Below are positions 9,726 through 19,595 of a stretch of 26,452 nucleotides of DNA, piece by piece. Position numbers and translations under genes: made by a program. Source of the stretch: Chara braunii. Lineage: Eukaryota > Streptophyta > Charophyceae > Charales > Characeae. The DNA lies in NCBI GenBank assembly GCA_003427395.1, contig BFEA01000116.1:50790-77241 (forward strand). Direction: 5' to 3'. Under the pieces are notes generated by a model. It searched no databases and was not told where the DNA came from. It worked only from the letters and a program-made list of their open reading frames with translations. Within the stretch, counting starts at the first letter, position 1; the number at the start of each line of letters is the position of its first letter.

Positions 9726-9910
9726 TCTTCTTGTAAAATACTAGAAGTACATGTAGGAGTTAATAAAATTAAATCAGGTTTTTCCTCTTTATCTTTCCTA
9801 GTTATATTTTCTACTACTTTTTCATGAGATCCTCTTGCTAAAACATGTCGGTCTACAATACTAGCTGTTACAGGAGTAAAATCTCTTTCTCATTTTAGCA
9901 TTGAACGCAT
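9725..9910 (-). pseudogene. chlB: Plastid chlB fragment inserted in nuclear DNA
   Basis: On the minus strand about 62 codons match the light-independent protochlorophyllide reductase subunit B. The region reads MRSMLK, then [36 protein letters not shown] and [20 protein letters not shown] at 9,890-9,892 replaces an expected Arg codon (CGA to TGA). chlB encodes a subunit of the dark-operative chlorophyll pathway and is absent from flowering-plant plastids, so the source plastid is that of an alga or non-flowering plant. The piece abuts ndhI with almost no spacer. Confidence 0.9.
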
Positions 9911-9923
9911 ATATATATATATA

Positions 9924-10688
9924 AGGTTACCTGACCGAATGTTCGGGGCCCCCCAAGCAGGCCCCCGAACGTTCGGGCTTTCGGGGTCCCATTCGGGGGC
10001 CGAGCACCTCCAGGTTCGGCCCCCGCCAAAATTTTGTTCGGGGCCGAACAATAAGTTTTGTTTTCTGAATTTTTTTTTCTGAGTTCTCTATGATGTAACC
10101 TACACGCCTATAAATTTTGAAGCCATTCCGCTAAGCCAAAAAGACATTTAAAATCGTCAAAGATGGGGGTGTCAAAACGTGCTCGCCCACTCACTGTTTT
10201 TTTTTTTTTCACTTTTAACTTTTTGTTTCACTTTATTTCGGGGCCTAAACGATTTTATTATTTTATGAAAAAAACAATAATGAGTTATTCATTATGTAAA
10301 CTACATATCTGTAAATTTCCAGGGCATTTGTCAATGCCAAAAAATAATTAAAAATTGACAAAGATGGCGGTATCGAAAAGGTGTTGGCACACTCACTCAT
10401 TTTAATTCTCTTTTTATTTGTTCTTATTTTTATGATACTGGTTATTTTCTGTATTGGATTTTTAATTCAAATTTGGTAAAGAATTTGGATGTAGTGCCCA
10501 GGCAAATGTTGTTTAGTTTATTTTNCTCCATAACATAGTTGTTTTTCGAAATTTTTTGAAAACTTNTTTTTTTTTTTNTTTTTTTTTTTTTTGGTCCGCG
10601 TTCGGCCCGAACGGCCGAACGCCTCCCGAAGGGGGGGTCCCGTACGTTCGGACGTTCGGCCCGTCCCGAACGCCGGTAACCTTGTATA
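9924..10688. repeat. Repeat unit A with GAACGTTCGGG-rich ends
   Basis: GC-rich ends carrying GTTCGGGG, CCCCCGAACGTTCGGG and GGCCGAAC motifs flank an AT-rich middle. The left terminus reads AAGGTTACC, and the right terminus ends in its complement GGTAACCTT, so it looks like a terminal-inverted-repeat element. A roughly 110-bp motif with ATGTAACCTAC, AAAATCGTCAAAGATG and CTCGCCCACTCACT occurs at about 10,090-10,195 and again, diverged, at about 10,284-10,400. Single Ns at 10,525, 10,566 and 10,578 lie in or near T homopolymers. No coding region is recognisable. Confidence 0.65.
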
Positions 10689-11411
10689 CCCCGGGCTGGC
10701 CCCCGAACGTTCGGGCGTTCGGGGTCCCGTTCGGGGGCCGAACACCTCCAGGTTCGGCCCCCGCCCAAAAATGTTTCGGGGCCTAAAAATAAGTTTTTTT
10801 TTCTGATTGTTTTTTTGTGAGTTCTCTATGATGTAACCTACCCGCCTATCAATTTTCAATCCATTTCTGCTAAGCCAAAAAAAACATTAAAAATCGTCAA
10901 AGATGGGGGTGTCAAAACGTGCTCGCCCACTCACTATTTTATTACTTTTTGTTTTCACTTTATTTTGGGGCCTAAAAAACTTTATAACTTTTTGAAATTT
11001 TTTTAATGAGTTATTGATTATGTAAAATACATATCTGTAAATTTTCAGGGCGTTTGTCAATGCCAAACAATAATTAAAAATCGGCAAAGATGGCGGTGTC
11101 GAAAAGGTGCTGGCACATTCTCTCATTTTAATTCTCTTTTTATTTTTTCTTATTTTTATCATAGTGTTTATGTTCTGGATTTGATTTTTAATTCACATTC
11201 GGTAAAGAATTTGGATGTAGTGTCCAGGCAAATGTTGTTTAGTTTATTTTTCTCCATAATATATATTTTTTTTGAAAGTTTTTGAAAACTTGTTTTTTTT
11301 TTTTTTTTGGTCCGCGTTTGGCCCGAACGGCCGAACGCCTTCCGAAGGGGTCCCGTACGTTCGGGCGTTTGGGCTCAGGCGTTCGGCCCGTCCCGAACGC
11401 CGGCAACCCTG
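10689..11411. repeat. Repeat unit B, tandem copy of unit A
   Basis: This second copy is directly adjacent to unit A and collinear with it: the GC-rich left end, the motif at about 10,829-10,940, its diverged internal duplicate at about 11,014-11,125, the T-rich stretch, and the right end with CCCGTACGTTCGGGCG and CGTCCCGAACGCCGG. Its right terminus, read on the minus strand, starts CAGGGTTGCCGGCG. That resembles the CAGGG starts common in hAT-type elements, but no 8-bp target duplication was confirmed. It could instead be a satellite dimer. Confidence 0.65.
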
Positions 11412-12739
11412 TTACTTCTCTGTCTGATCTCTAGTTACGAGAAACCTTTTTACTCTCCTCATTTTATGCTCAATTAATCAATTATTCAATTATTATACAA
11501 TCTTTTAATCATCATCCCATTTAATCATTTCAACTACCAACCAGTGTGATCATCTTTAATTAATATATCTGATTATCCCTATCCTCAAACTATGGAATCA
11601 CGTGCCAAAATCGGAATGGTATTTTATAATACCTAAAATTTCACACATAATTCACTAATTTAATTTACCTTTGTCTGTTCTCCAATCTGTTTCAGGTATC
11701 ACGTCTGATATTTACCATTATTTACCATTTAAATTTGAATTTAAATATTAATTACTAGTATTAATACGGTCAACTTTTTTGTCTTGTAGTTCCGAATTTA
11801 CTCCAATCATAGGTTTTTTCTTATGTTATAAGACTTATTATCTAAATCTTTGATAACACTCCACTTCATATTTATTTTTGCTTTCCCATGGGTATGTAAT
11901 TTCTTGCTGATTTTGTTTTGGATGATTATAGATGGAAGCTCTGGTCTGTCGGGGTGTCACAAGGTGGGATGTGTAAGCCTTGAAGAGAGTATGAGGAGAG
12001 TTAGGAGGGATACTCGATTCTGAGGCTAGAGATCAATTCCAGCGGAGGCAGATTAGGGTAAGGGAGAGACAGAGGCATACTTTGGGTGGGAATCGGATGA
12101 CTCTAGGGTTGGTAGGTAGGAGAGTGGAGACTGTTCCCAACTGGGGCTGACAGGGTTGTTAACATTACGATCAGCTGATTGGTGGAGGCAAGGACGGAAC
12201 AAGAAGGGAAGGAGGAGCGAAAGGGGGGATTTGCTATGTTTTTTAAATAGAAATCAATCAATCATGTTATATCAAGCCTTCTGGTGTTTTGGAATTTTTG
12301 GCGGTCTTTGGCCTTCTTCCTCGTTCAGGATATAAGATTTCAAAGATGGTCGAATCCGGGCTGATATCTACATAGTTGCTTTGTTTTGTGCTCCTGGTAT
12401 GCCGATGCCAGAACGACGCTGACCGGAGCTGGGGTGTTGCCCTATAACCTGCAAATAGCAGTAGTGTGAGGCCTTGTAGAGAGATCTAGGGATTAGTCGA
12501 GGGAGGAAGACAATCCAATGGCGATCTGGGGGATGCTGCCATGACAAACTGTTGGTCCTGGTTTAATCTAGGTGGTGAGAACAGGATAGTTATGGTGGAG
12601 GTTGGTTAGGATGGCATTGTCTCGGAGATGTAATGTCTTGGTACAGGAAGCGCGGCGAATTGTTCTAGGAATAGAAGGCCGGGATTGCTGATATAGCATA
12701 GTCCTCTAGAAATTTTTACATACTAATCACCGTTCGCAT
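11412..12739. other. Intergenic DNA without recognisable genes
   Basis: The first 500 bp are AT-rich with no open frame; the rest is of mixed composition. I find no protein motif, RNA gene or clear repeat. Confidence 0.45.
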
Positions 12740-12832
12740 TAGCATCATCATCTTCAGTATCATTATCTCACATTTTTCATGGAGTCATTCGAGGTACATT
12801 ATCATTATCATCATCATCATAATCATCATCAC
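12740..12832. repeat. Imperfect CAT/ATC trinucleotide tract
   Basis: Interrupted runs of ATCATC and ATTATC occur at about 12,740-12,770 and 12,800-12,832. Confidence 0.8.
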
Positions 12833-13142
12833 ATGAGGGACGCTGAGCCCGGTTCTCAGTATGTTTCATTCGGTCACTCCGGGTAGACCCGACCTCAATC
12901 TTCTTATTGGTAATATCCGCCTTGGGCACTGGGCCCGATTTATTGGAAAAATAAAAAATAAAAAATTATCGGTTGTATTCGTTTACAACTCCTATGCGCT
13001 ATGTTGGCGGGAAGAAAGTAGGGTCGGAAAAGAAAAGGGAAAAGGAAAAAAAAACGATATGATTTTGAGTGGGAGTGAGGTACGGTTCTGGCACACCAAT
13101 CAGCATCCATACCATCTCTCTAAACACTCTATATTCCCGACT
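12833..13142. other. No recognisable gene
   Basis: A 111-codon plus frame (12,861-13,196) shows no motif, has a low-complexity Lys-rich stretch, and ends within the presumed transposon terminus. I do not treat it as a gene. Confidence 0.4.
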
Positions 13143-13726
13143 TTACGGCCTCGTTCGACACCCCTAGAGAACCCTAGAGTCTCAAGTGTGCTCTAAGCCC
13201 AAAATCGTGATTAAGTTACACTAACTGGTATCTGATTCACCGTTCCATGTGCACTAGAGAGAACACTTGAAACAGTCACGGCGGATGAGACCTGCAACGT
13301 GTCACCTCAGGTGGGTGTGGGGTCGTCAGCATCGGGCGCCCGGTATGAAAAACTGTCTGGGGCAGTGGCAGTGGGTGGGACATTTGGGGCCCACTAGGGT
13401 CCATACCAAATTTTAAAATTTTGATTATTGGGCAGGAGAGCGTGATGGTGGTGCGGAGGTGGTTGACAGCTACAAGAACTTCATCCCCGCCGCCCACGCG
13501 TGCAGTCCATAACGGGAAAAGCAGCAGCATTGTCCACGATAGTGGCGGAGTATCGTACGTAGGCTGCATTATCCTTTAGCCATGCACGTGAAAGGCGACT
13601 TGGCGGCGCACAGGGTTTGACAAATAGGGAGAAGGGTTTGGTGGTGACTGCGCTGATGGCGGTGTGCAGGCATATCCAAACCACGGCTGAGCTGCGCCGT
13701 CGGGCTTTGCAATAGAGGGTGGAGAG

Positions 13727-14355
13727 GTGGCCATGACACAGGCGATGGTTGAATCGAGGACCTCCGGTGTCATGTGGGATGCACTGTTCCTCATGGCGAA
13801 CACTATCATCGTCGGGATGCTTCCACGTGAAACTCCGCGGTGGTGGGTTCGAAGGAGGACGAGAGGAAAATGGGGGGACCTTTGCATAGCCGAAGGAGGA
13901 CAAGAGGAAAATGGGGGGACCTTTGCATAACAGATGACACAATGACGTACTATTACCATGAGAAAGTAAGGATGAGTAGGGAGGTCTTCTACAACATCCT
14001 TGCCACATGCAGTCCATTTCTCTAGCGCCAGCTGACGCACTATCGCCAGCCTCTCGAACCGGACCACGTGGTAACATACACGCTTTACAAATGTGCTTCT
14101 GGGGAAACCTTCGATAGCAGAACGTCATCATTTGGGATGGGAAGATCTACTGGCATCATAGTTGTGAGGGACGTCACTTATGTTAGCTTGTCCGCCTACC
14201 TTGACAAGATAGCCATGCCTAATAATGGACAGCAGCAGCAAGTGACACATGTGTTTGGGGCGAAAGCGTTCCCGAACTGCTTCGGGGATATACACTGTAC
14301 ACATATCTATGTGGACAAGCCCTCAAATGTGCCTTCAGAGGACTACTACGACTAG
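13727..14355 (+). pseudogene. PIF/Harbinger DDE transposase, N-terminal part, broken
   Basis: Following the plus strand across two frames gives an N-terminal block ending RETPRWWVRRRTRGKWGDL, then YYYHEKVRMSREVFYN, then RQLTHYRQPLEPDHVVTYTL with SFGMGRSTG (the helix-turn-helix-like part). The first catalytic block is FPNCFGDIHCTHIYVDKP. In this family that block normally has Asp (IDCTHI); here it reads His, so the first catalytic residue is lost. A 41-bp tandem duplication at 13,851-13,932 causes the frame change. TAG at 14,023-14,025 stands where Gln is expected, and another TAG at 14,353-14,355 follows EDYYD, after which homology fades. The rest of the DDE domain is missing. Confidence 0.82.
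13851..13932. repeat. 41-bp tandem duplication inside the transposase remnant
   Basis: The unit begins GAAGGAGGACGAGAGGAAAA. Copy 1 is 13,851-13,891 and copy 2 is 13,892-13,932, with only a few mismatches. Because 41 is not a multiple of 3, the duplication shifts the reading frame of the transposase remnant. Confidence 0.95.
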
Positions 14356-14550
14356 AAGTGAATCCTGATCATTGGTTCCCTCCCCCGGAAACAGATATGG
14401 CTTTCCGCGCGTGCCGATCAACGTCCCGATGTGTACTCGTAACACACAGATCCAAAGCACATGACCGCAACACGATCGTATGTGATCATACACCCACCCC
14501 ACACGCTGTTTTATACACACACGCATTAAACACACACCGTCCGCTCCCAG

Positions 14551-14878
14551 CACCTCTGCGGCCCGTCCACCGCAATCCGCTCAAGCAAGCCCGGGGAATC
14601 CCACCTTCCCAAAAACACACGCCTCTCTCTGACCCTCCTTCAACCCCTTTCAGTGAGCGCAGGCAGCAAAGAAGTCGCTATCCGACAAGGACTGACAAAC
14701 GAGGGGACCGTCTACTCCCATCACCTCTGCGGCCCGTCCACCGCAATTCGCTCAAGCGACCCTGGGGAATCCTACCTTCCCCAAAACACCCTCCCCTCTC
14801 TGACCCTCCTTCAACCCCTATCAGTGAGCGCAGGCAACAAAGAAGTTGCTATCCAGCAAGGACTGACAAACGAGGGGC
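14551..14878. repeat. Tandem duplication with 171-bp period
   Basis: Copy 1 (14,551-14,721) and copy 2 (14,722 to about 14,878) both start CACCTCTGCGGCCCGTCCAC. Both contain CTGACCCTCCTTCAACCCC and GGACTGACAAACGAGGGG. Divergence is modest. Only two copies are seen, the second incomplete. The sequence just upstream (about 14,360-14,550) has no recognised content. Confidence 0.92.
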
Positions 14879-15114
14879 ATCCCTGCATGGATGGTTTTTT
14901 TTTTTTTCCATTTCCCTACGGTTCGCTTTGTTGTTCTCGCCTCTCCCCCGTTGAAGCAAACCTTTTTTTTTGGGGGGCTCGTTAGACACTCCTCGGGCCG
15001 TTCTCGGGGCCCAAGGAAATTCCCGCCGTCGTTCCACTCATCCTCAGAATGGTCCCCCGAGGACGATTCCTCGGGGGGCTCCTGCGGCCAGTTTCATGTA
15101 TCGACAAGAGGACG

Positions 15115-15115
<1 letters not shown>

Positions 15116-15147
<32 letters not shown>
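15116..15147 (+). repeat. Homopolymer of 32 G
   Basis: An uninterrupted run of about 32 G on the plus strand inside the 25-bp-TIR element. It would be expected to form G-quadruplex structures. The exact length may be affected by sequencing or assembly error. It creates Gly- and Pro-rich frames on both strands that I do not consider genes. Confidence 0.9.
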
Positions 15148-15601
15148 CGAGGGTGGTCCAACGAGCTGTGTCCGTGCCGACCTCGTTGGTCCAGTTCGGG
15201 CGGGCGTCGCAAAATCGAAAGTTGGCAGCCTTAAAAAAATGTGGGCATTGGGCATGCGAGTGACGGCCCACCGTGGGGGTCCCTCGCAGCTGACGGCAGG
15301 AACGTTCCTCGGCCGAAGCGTTTGGGTATGGGGGGGCGGCTGCGTGTTAGTGGGCACGGCGAACGTACATGTAGACATCCGAAGCAGCAGACGTGTTGTC
15401 ACGGAATCGCCATCGCTGTCGTTTTCGCAGGCACACCTTCGTCATCGACGTCTACGCCGTGTACTCTGGTTGTCACTCGCGCCATCGTTCTACTGTGCCC
15501 CGACACTGGTGGAGTGTTGTGTAGTTCGCGATGTCCATGTGGACAGAAGCAGTATCGGCGATGGGCATCAACTGGGGAGTCGGGCCGTGACATACTGAGC
15601 A

Positions 15602-15860
15602 CGGCGAAAAGGACGGCGGTGGCAGCGGTCGTGGACGTCATCCTTTTCCGGTGTCAAATGGAGAGGAGTGAGGGGAGGATGAGAGCGGCGGTTCACGCAT
15701 GGCAGAAGAAGACGCTGCAGTCCATGAATGTGGAGGGCTTCAACGGTGCTGCCATTTGTGACGCCGTGCTGCAGGTGTGCTACGCCATGGGTTGCGAAAC
15801 TTTTCCCAGAGCGACGCCCAGGTGGTGGATGAAGCGATGGACAGCCCCTTCTAGACGTCG
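15602..15860 (+). pseudogene. N-terminal fragment of a second Harbinger-like transposase
   Basis: Within a 222-codon frame (15,241-15,909) the last 90 residues look coding: RRMRAAVHAWQ-like basic sequence, then AICDAVLQVCYAMGCETFP and ATPRWWMKRWT. The TPRWW block matches TPRWWVRR in the transposase remnant at about 13,840, and the preceding Asp-Ala-(Val/Leu) spacing is similar. After this block the similarity stops, with no HTH or DDE core. It appears to be the truncated transposase of the non-autonomous element. The first half of the frame, translated from the flank of the G run, looks non-coding. Confidence 0.55.
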
Positions 15861-17337
15861 TGGAGGCCGGCAGGCCGGCAACGGTGACCGTTGGCGGACA
15901 ATTCCATGACGCCAAACATTGCCGACTGAAGATGTCCATCGACAGGCCGCCAGGAACAGCGATGGACCAGCTGAGTTCGAAAATTGTCGTCGAGAGAGCT
16001 GCCGTCGATTCCCCAATTCTTCCGGAGGCTCGACCTCCGAGGGAACTTGGGGACCGCGTCGAAATGGCTGTAGCCCGAGGAATCCCCAAGGAATCCCCGA
16101 GGAAATGTTTTCACATTTTTTTTTCAATTTCTTCCCCGAGGATAAGTGGAACGATGAATTCCTCGGGGGATTTACACGCCCGAGGAGTGTCTAACGAGCC
16201 CCTCTGTCTGATCTGTGTCTGTTCTTTTTTTTTTTTTTTTTTTAATACACACATTGGATTCTGCTGCCCAGCCCGCCTGTCGGTAGTGGGGAAGCCCATC
16301 AACATTTCATCCTTCTCGCAAACCCACCAGGGACCCCCCTCCCCTTCATTGCCCCGCGACGCTCAGTCCTGCACATATCCTGTGCGATCTTCAAGAGCGC
16401 ATCACACAGCATTCGATGTCTCGAATCCCACACCTTGCACTCTCTCCTATGCTCTCACCTCCCTCTCTACAATGTTGCACTGGCACTACAGCACCTCGCA
16501 CCGCCTTTTCATCGCCCTGTCCACAGACTCAGCGGCAACCTTGGAGTGGGAGTGCATGACGTCGGTGAAAGCTTCAAATGCGTTCTTGGCCTTCCGGCGA
16601 GCGCTTTCCCTCTTCACCATTTTTGCGCCCCTGGATGACCTGCCGCCGCTCCGGCCCCCACCATCCACCTTGCAGTTGTCACTCGCAGAGGTTTCCCCAC
16701 CTGCACCAACCCCTCCTGACCCCCCCCCCCCACCTCCTTGCTGCTGTGACGCCCCTGTCTCCAGCAGATTAGGAGGATGGGTTGTGTGGCTGCCGAGCTG
16801 TATACCATGGATGGCCTCATATAACCAGCGGTCCATCTGAGACTTGTACCCCTTCTCAGCCCGCTGTTTCGGAGTGAGCGTAAAGGACTGCAATTCTGAC
16901 TCCTCTCTATCCCAAACCTTCTTGTGCCACCCTACGACATTCTCCCAACATTTCATACACGCGCCCCACTCCTTATGCACCCCTACTACCGTCTTCACCC
17001 GAAAATAACGCCCGGGCGTTGTGTACGAATATAACGCCTGTCGGGAATTGTATTCGTCTATGCCGCCTGGGGCCTGGACCCACTAGCGAAGTATTCTACA
17101 ATGTGCGACGCACTTTTTGCATTTTTTAATTGTTTTTTGACGTTTTTTAAATCGACAAAAACAAAATGCGTGGTTTTTTTTTTTTCTTTTTATCGTCCAT
17201 TTTCTTGTAACTGCCGACGACGTTGGAGAAGTACTCGCCGTGTCAGACGGGGTCTTAGAAGACAAGCAGCATCGCCCGACACACAACGTAGCGAAATGCA
17301 CCTCCTTCTTAACAGAAATGAATGGAGTTGGTCCCTA

Positions 17338-17379
17338 TGGGTAGATGCACCGGTCACGATGGGTAGATGCACCGAAACG
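17338..17379. repeat. Tandem duplication of ATGGGTAGATGCACCG
   Basis: ATGGGTAGATGCACCG occurs twice, about 22 bp apart, inside the nested 1.5-kb element. Confidence 0.85.
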
Positions 17380-18161
17380 ATTTATTTTTGGGCGCATGTG
17401 GAGTGTCCGACGACGGGACTGCAATAGGGCCCCGTTGAAAAAACAAGAAATATGGCGCTGTATCTTCCCGTGTACTAGCGGAAGATTTGTCTCGTTTTGC
17501 ACATTTGGAGAACCCACCGCAGCGAGGCCGTCGGCTATTTGTCAAGTGGAAACGACTTGAGATCTTTTCCATCGGGCAGTGTGGTTCGTTCCATCCATCC
17601 AAGCATCTGCCTCCTATCGTGTCTCCCTCCAACTTTTGTCTTTGGCACGTCCAGCTTGTTAGCAACCAGCGGATGGAGACGCCACATCGCTGTCGGGGAG
17701 GAGGGTGGCAAGGTAGTGTTTGCGGTCGTGTGTGATAGAAAGGGGCACATTTAGGGGCATAGCACGAAGTAGGGAGAGGGGGGGGGGGGTTGTGGCTAGT
17801 GGGTCAAGGGCCCTGGCATTGGGGGTTTTGTGTGCCAACGTTTGGGGTGGGACTGCCGATTGGAATCCGCCACATGGGAAGATACATCGTCCCTCGCTGC
17901 AGTTCTCTCCACTAAGACAAAAAAGATGGCGGAGCATCTTTCCATGTTCACGTAGAAGATTCATTCTCACACCGCACATTTGGAGATACGCCCGTCGGCT
18001 ACAAACCGCTAGGCTGTGATTTTGCAGATACAAACGGCTAAGTGTTTTCACATGGCCTCGACTTTCCTATTCGGGAAAAGACTCAAGGCAGGCAAGCCAG
18101 CCTGCGTGCGTTCACGTGGACGACCAAGGACACCGCATACACAACGTCGGTGGTGCATCTA

Positions 18162-18230
18162 CACCATCCTAGCGGTCGTATACAGAACATGCAGTGCACC
18201 ACCCTAGCGGTCGTATACAGAACATGCAGT
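18162..18230. repeat. 35-bp tandem duplication
   Basis: Two copies start at 18,162 and 18,197. They share CTAGCGGTCGTATACAGAAC and then ATGCAGT, with one mismatch near the start. Confidence 0.93.
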
Positions 18231-19429
18231 CCGTACACTGTCTGCTACGGGACTGCAATAAAACCGCCACGTATGACGGAAAGAATCTAACTACTTAGAT
18301 TTGTTTTTCTTTTTGTTGCACGGGAAGGAGCATTCGCGAACGCCTCGAAGTCTTGAAAACGCCCCCCCCCTCCAAAAGTCTGGAAATCCAAACCGACGTG
18401 AACTCCTTAAAAGAAAGAAAAAATTCAGTAGCAGCGTCCTCATGGGCACGACCACACACCGCATCGGGCGTGCCCGTAGATCAGAATTGAGATGTGTGGT
18501 TTCTGGCTGTCACCCGCCTCCGCACGTGATCAAAAGCATCTACGACATTGTAGAATACTTCGCTAGTGGGTCCAGGCCCCTGGCCGGTATATTCAGTAAA
18601 TTTGTCGTAACTTGGGTGAGGTCCCAAAATTCCAAAAAAAACAAAATTAAAAAATTCTCAAAAAACAAAATGTTGTCCAGGGGCGAGGTCCGTAAGATAG
18701 GAGTGTGGCCGATCCAGTGTGACACTGAGTGGCAGCGGGCTGACAAGTTCATTACGAATTTCTGGGCTGAGAAAACAGGAGAAAGGCAAAAGAAAAAAAG
18801 AGAAACAGAGACCTCCCACCGGATATCGCCGCAGAGTGCTTCCCAGCCATCAAATCACAAATGATCTGATGGTGGTGGTTGCAACAACAGTGAACAAAGT
18901 AACCGGCATATTTTCTGGAATAAACTCCACTTCTGTCAGCAGTGATCCTGACACCCTCCATATACTCCGTTATTGAAGGAGGGCTCCACCCAATGAGATA
19001 ATTGCACAACAGCAAGTAAAATTCTGAAAATCTTCTATCCAGTGAGCCTATGGCCAACCCCACCCTCTCTTAGGGTTGGCCACGCCCCCAACCGATTGAA
19101 AAGATTCTGGCGGGAAGCTTTCTTTGCACGTGCATGCTCAGTGTTAAGGAGAACAGGGGAACAAAGATCTCCTTACTTTTTCGGGTACTACATGTAACAT
19201 ACTGACCGTGGGAGCACGGCACGGCAGGATTTGGGTCACTCAACTGCCCCACAAACTCGTTTCTATCCTATCCCGTTGCTAGTGGGACCTCGCCCCACGA
19301 TTGGAATGCGAGCAACTTTTGGCTGAGGGTCACTTCAGAATTCCTTATAAACTCGGAAATAAAAAATAAAAACAAAAACTAAAGCCAAAATATACCCCTT
19401 GGAAGTCAAAACCTCATTCAACCCTCTTC

Positions 19430-19508
19430 AAAACCCATGTATATCCCCTTCCCTGCCGTTTAAAACCCATGTATATCCCCTTCCCTGCCGTTTAAAACCC
19501 ATGTATAC
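19430..19508. repeat. 32-bp tandem repeat, about 2.4 copies
   Basis: AAAACCCATGTATATCCCCT begins copies at 19,430, 19,462 and 19,494; the third is truncated after CATGTATA. This lies in the right half of the 2.7-kb element. The surrounding sequence (18,584-19,540) has no recognised gene. Confidence 0.95.
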
Positions 19509-19567
19509 TACCTCTTCAAGGCACTCTGCTCATAGAACATTCAAATATAACGCTCCGGCGTTCTAGT

Positions 19568-19595
19568 CGAATACAATGCTCGGGCGTTGTATTCG
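19568..19595. repeat. Near-perfect 28-bp palindrome
   Basis: The arms CGAATACAA and TTGTATTCG surround a TGCTCGGGCG centre. Related half-sites lie at 17,001-17,056, 19,543-19,560 and 19,655-19,685, clustered near the two ends of the 2.7-kb element. They may be transposase-binding subterminal repeats. Confidence 0.8.

Larger units (their letters stand above)
14974..16202. mobile_element. 1.2-kb DNA transposon with perfect 25-bp terminal inverted repeats
   Basis: The 25 bases at 14,974-14,998, beginning GGGGCTCGTTAGACACTCC, recur exactly as reverse complement at 16,178-16,202. Inside both ends the octamer CCTCGGGG or its complement recurs many times (about 14,990-15,085 and 16,075-16,190), typical of subterminal transposase-binding repeats. 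The terminal GGGGCTCGTT resembles Harbinger-type ends. The element carries an N-terminal transposase fragment but no catalytic core, so it is non-autonomous. The left end abuts T and G runs, and no target-site duplication could be confirmed. Confidence 0.8.
17071..18578. mobile_element. 1.5-kb nested DNA transposon with 34-bp terminal inverted repeats
   Basis: The 34 bases at 17,071-17,104, beginning GGCCTGGACCCACTAGCGAA, recur exactly as reverse complement at 18,545-18,578. A direct CCTGG flanks both ends (17,066-17,070 and 18,579-18,583), a candidate 5-bp target duplication. CCTGG also occurs inside the TIR, so this is not certain. A partial internal relative of the right TIR lies at about 17,789-17,816. 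Two diverged copies of a roughly 85-bp segment occur at about 17,445-17,550 and 17,925-18,010 (shared GCACATTTGGAGA and CCGTCGGCTA). No coding region is recognised, so the element looks non-autonomous. Confidence 0.82.

Noticed and set aside
10442-10859. Basic minus-strand frames in repeat unit A
   Set aside because: They arise from the GC-rich palindromic end and T homopolymers, include N positions, and lack any domain.
14551-14878. Centromeric satellite
   Set aside because: Only two copies are present. The 171-bp period alone is not evidence.
14891-15598. 235-codon plus frame through the G run
   Set aside because: It is opened by the TTTTT and GGGGG homopolymers, and it overlaps Gly-rich and Pro-rich frames on both strands. 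No domain is visible.
15860-16840. 326-codon plus frame
   Set aside because: It crosses the right TIR of the 1.2-kb element and runs antisense to the Myb-like gene. No motif of its own was found.
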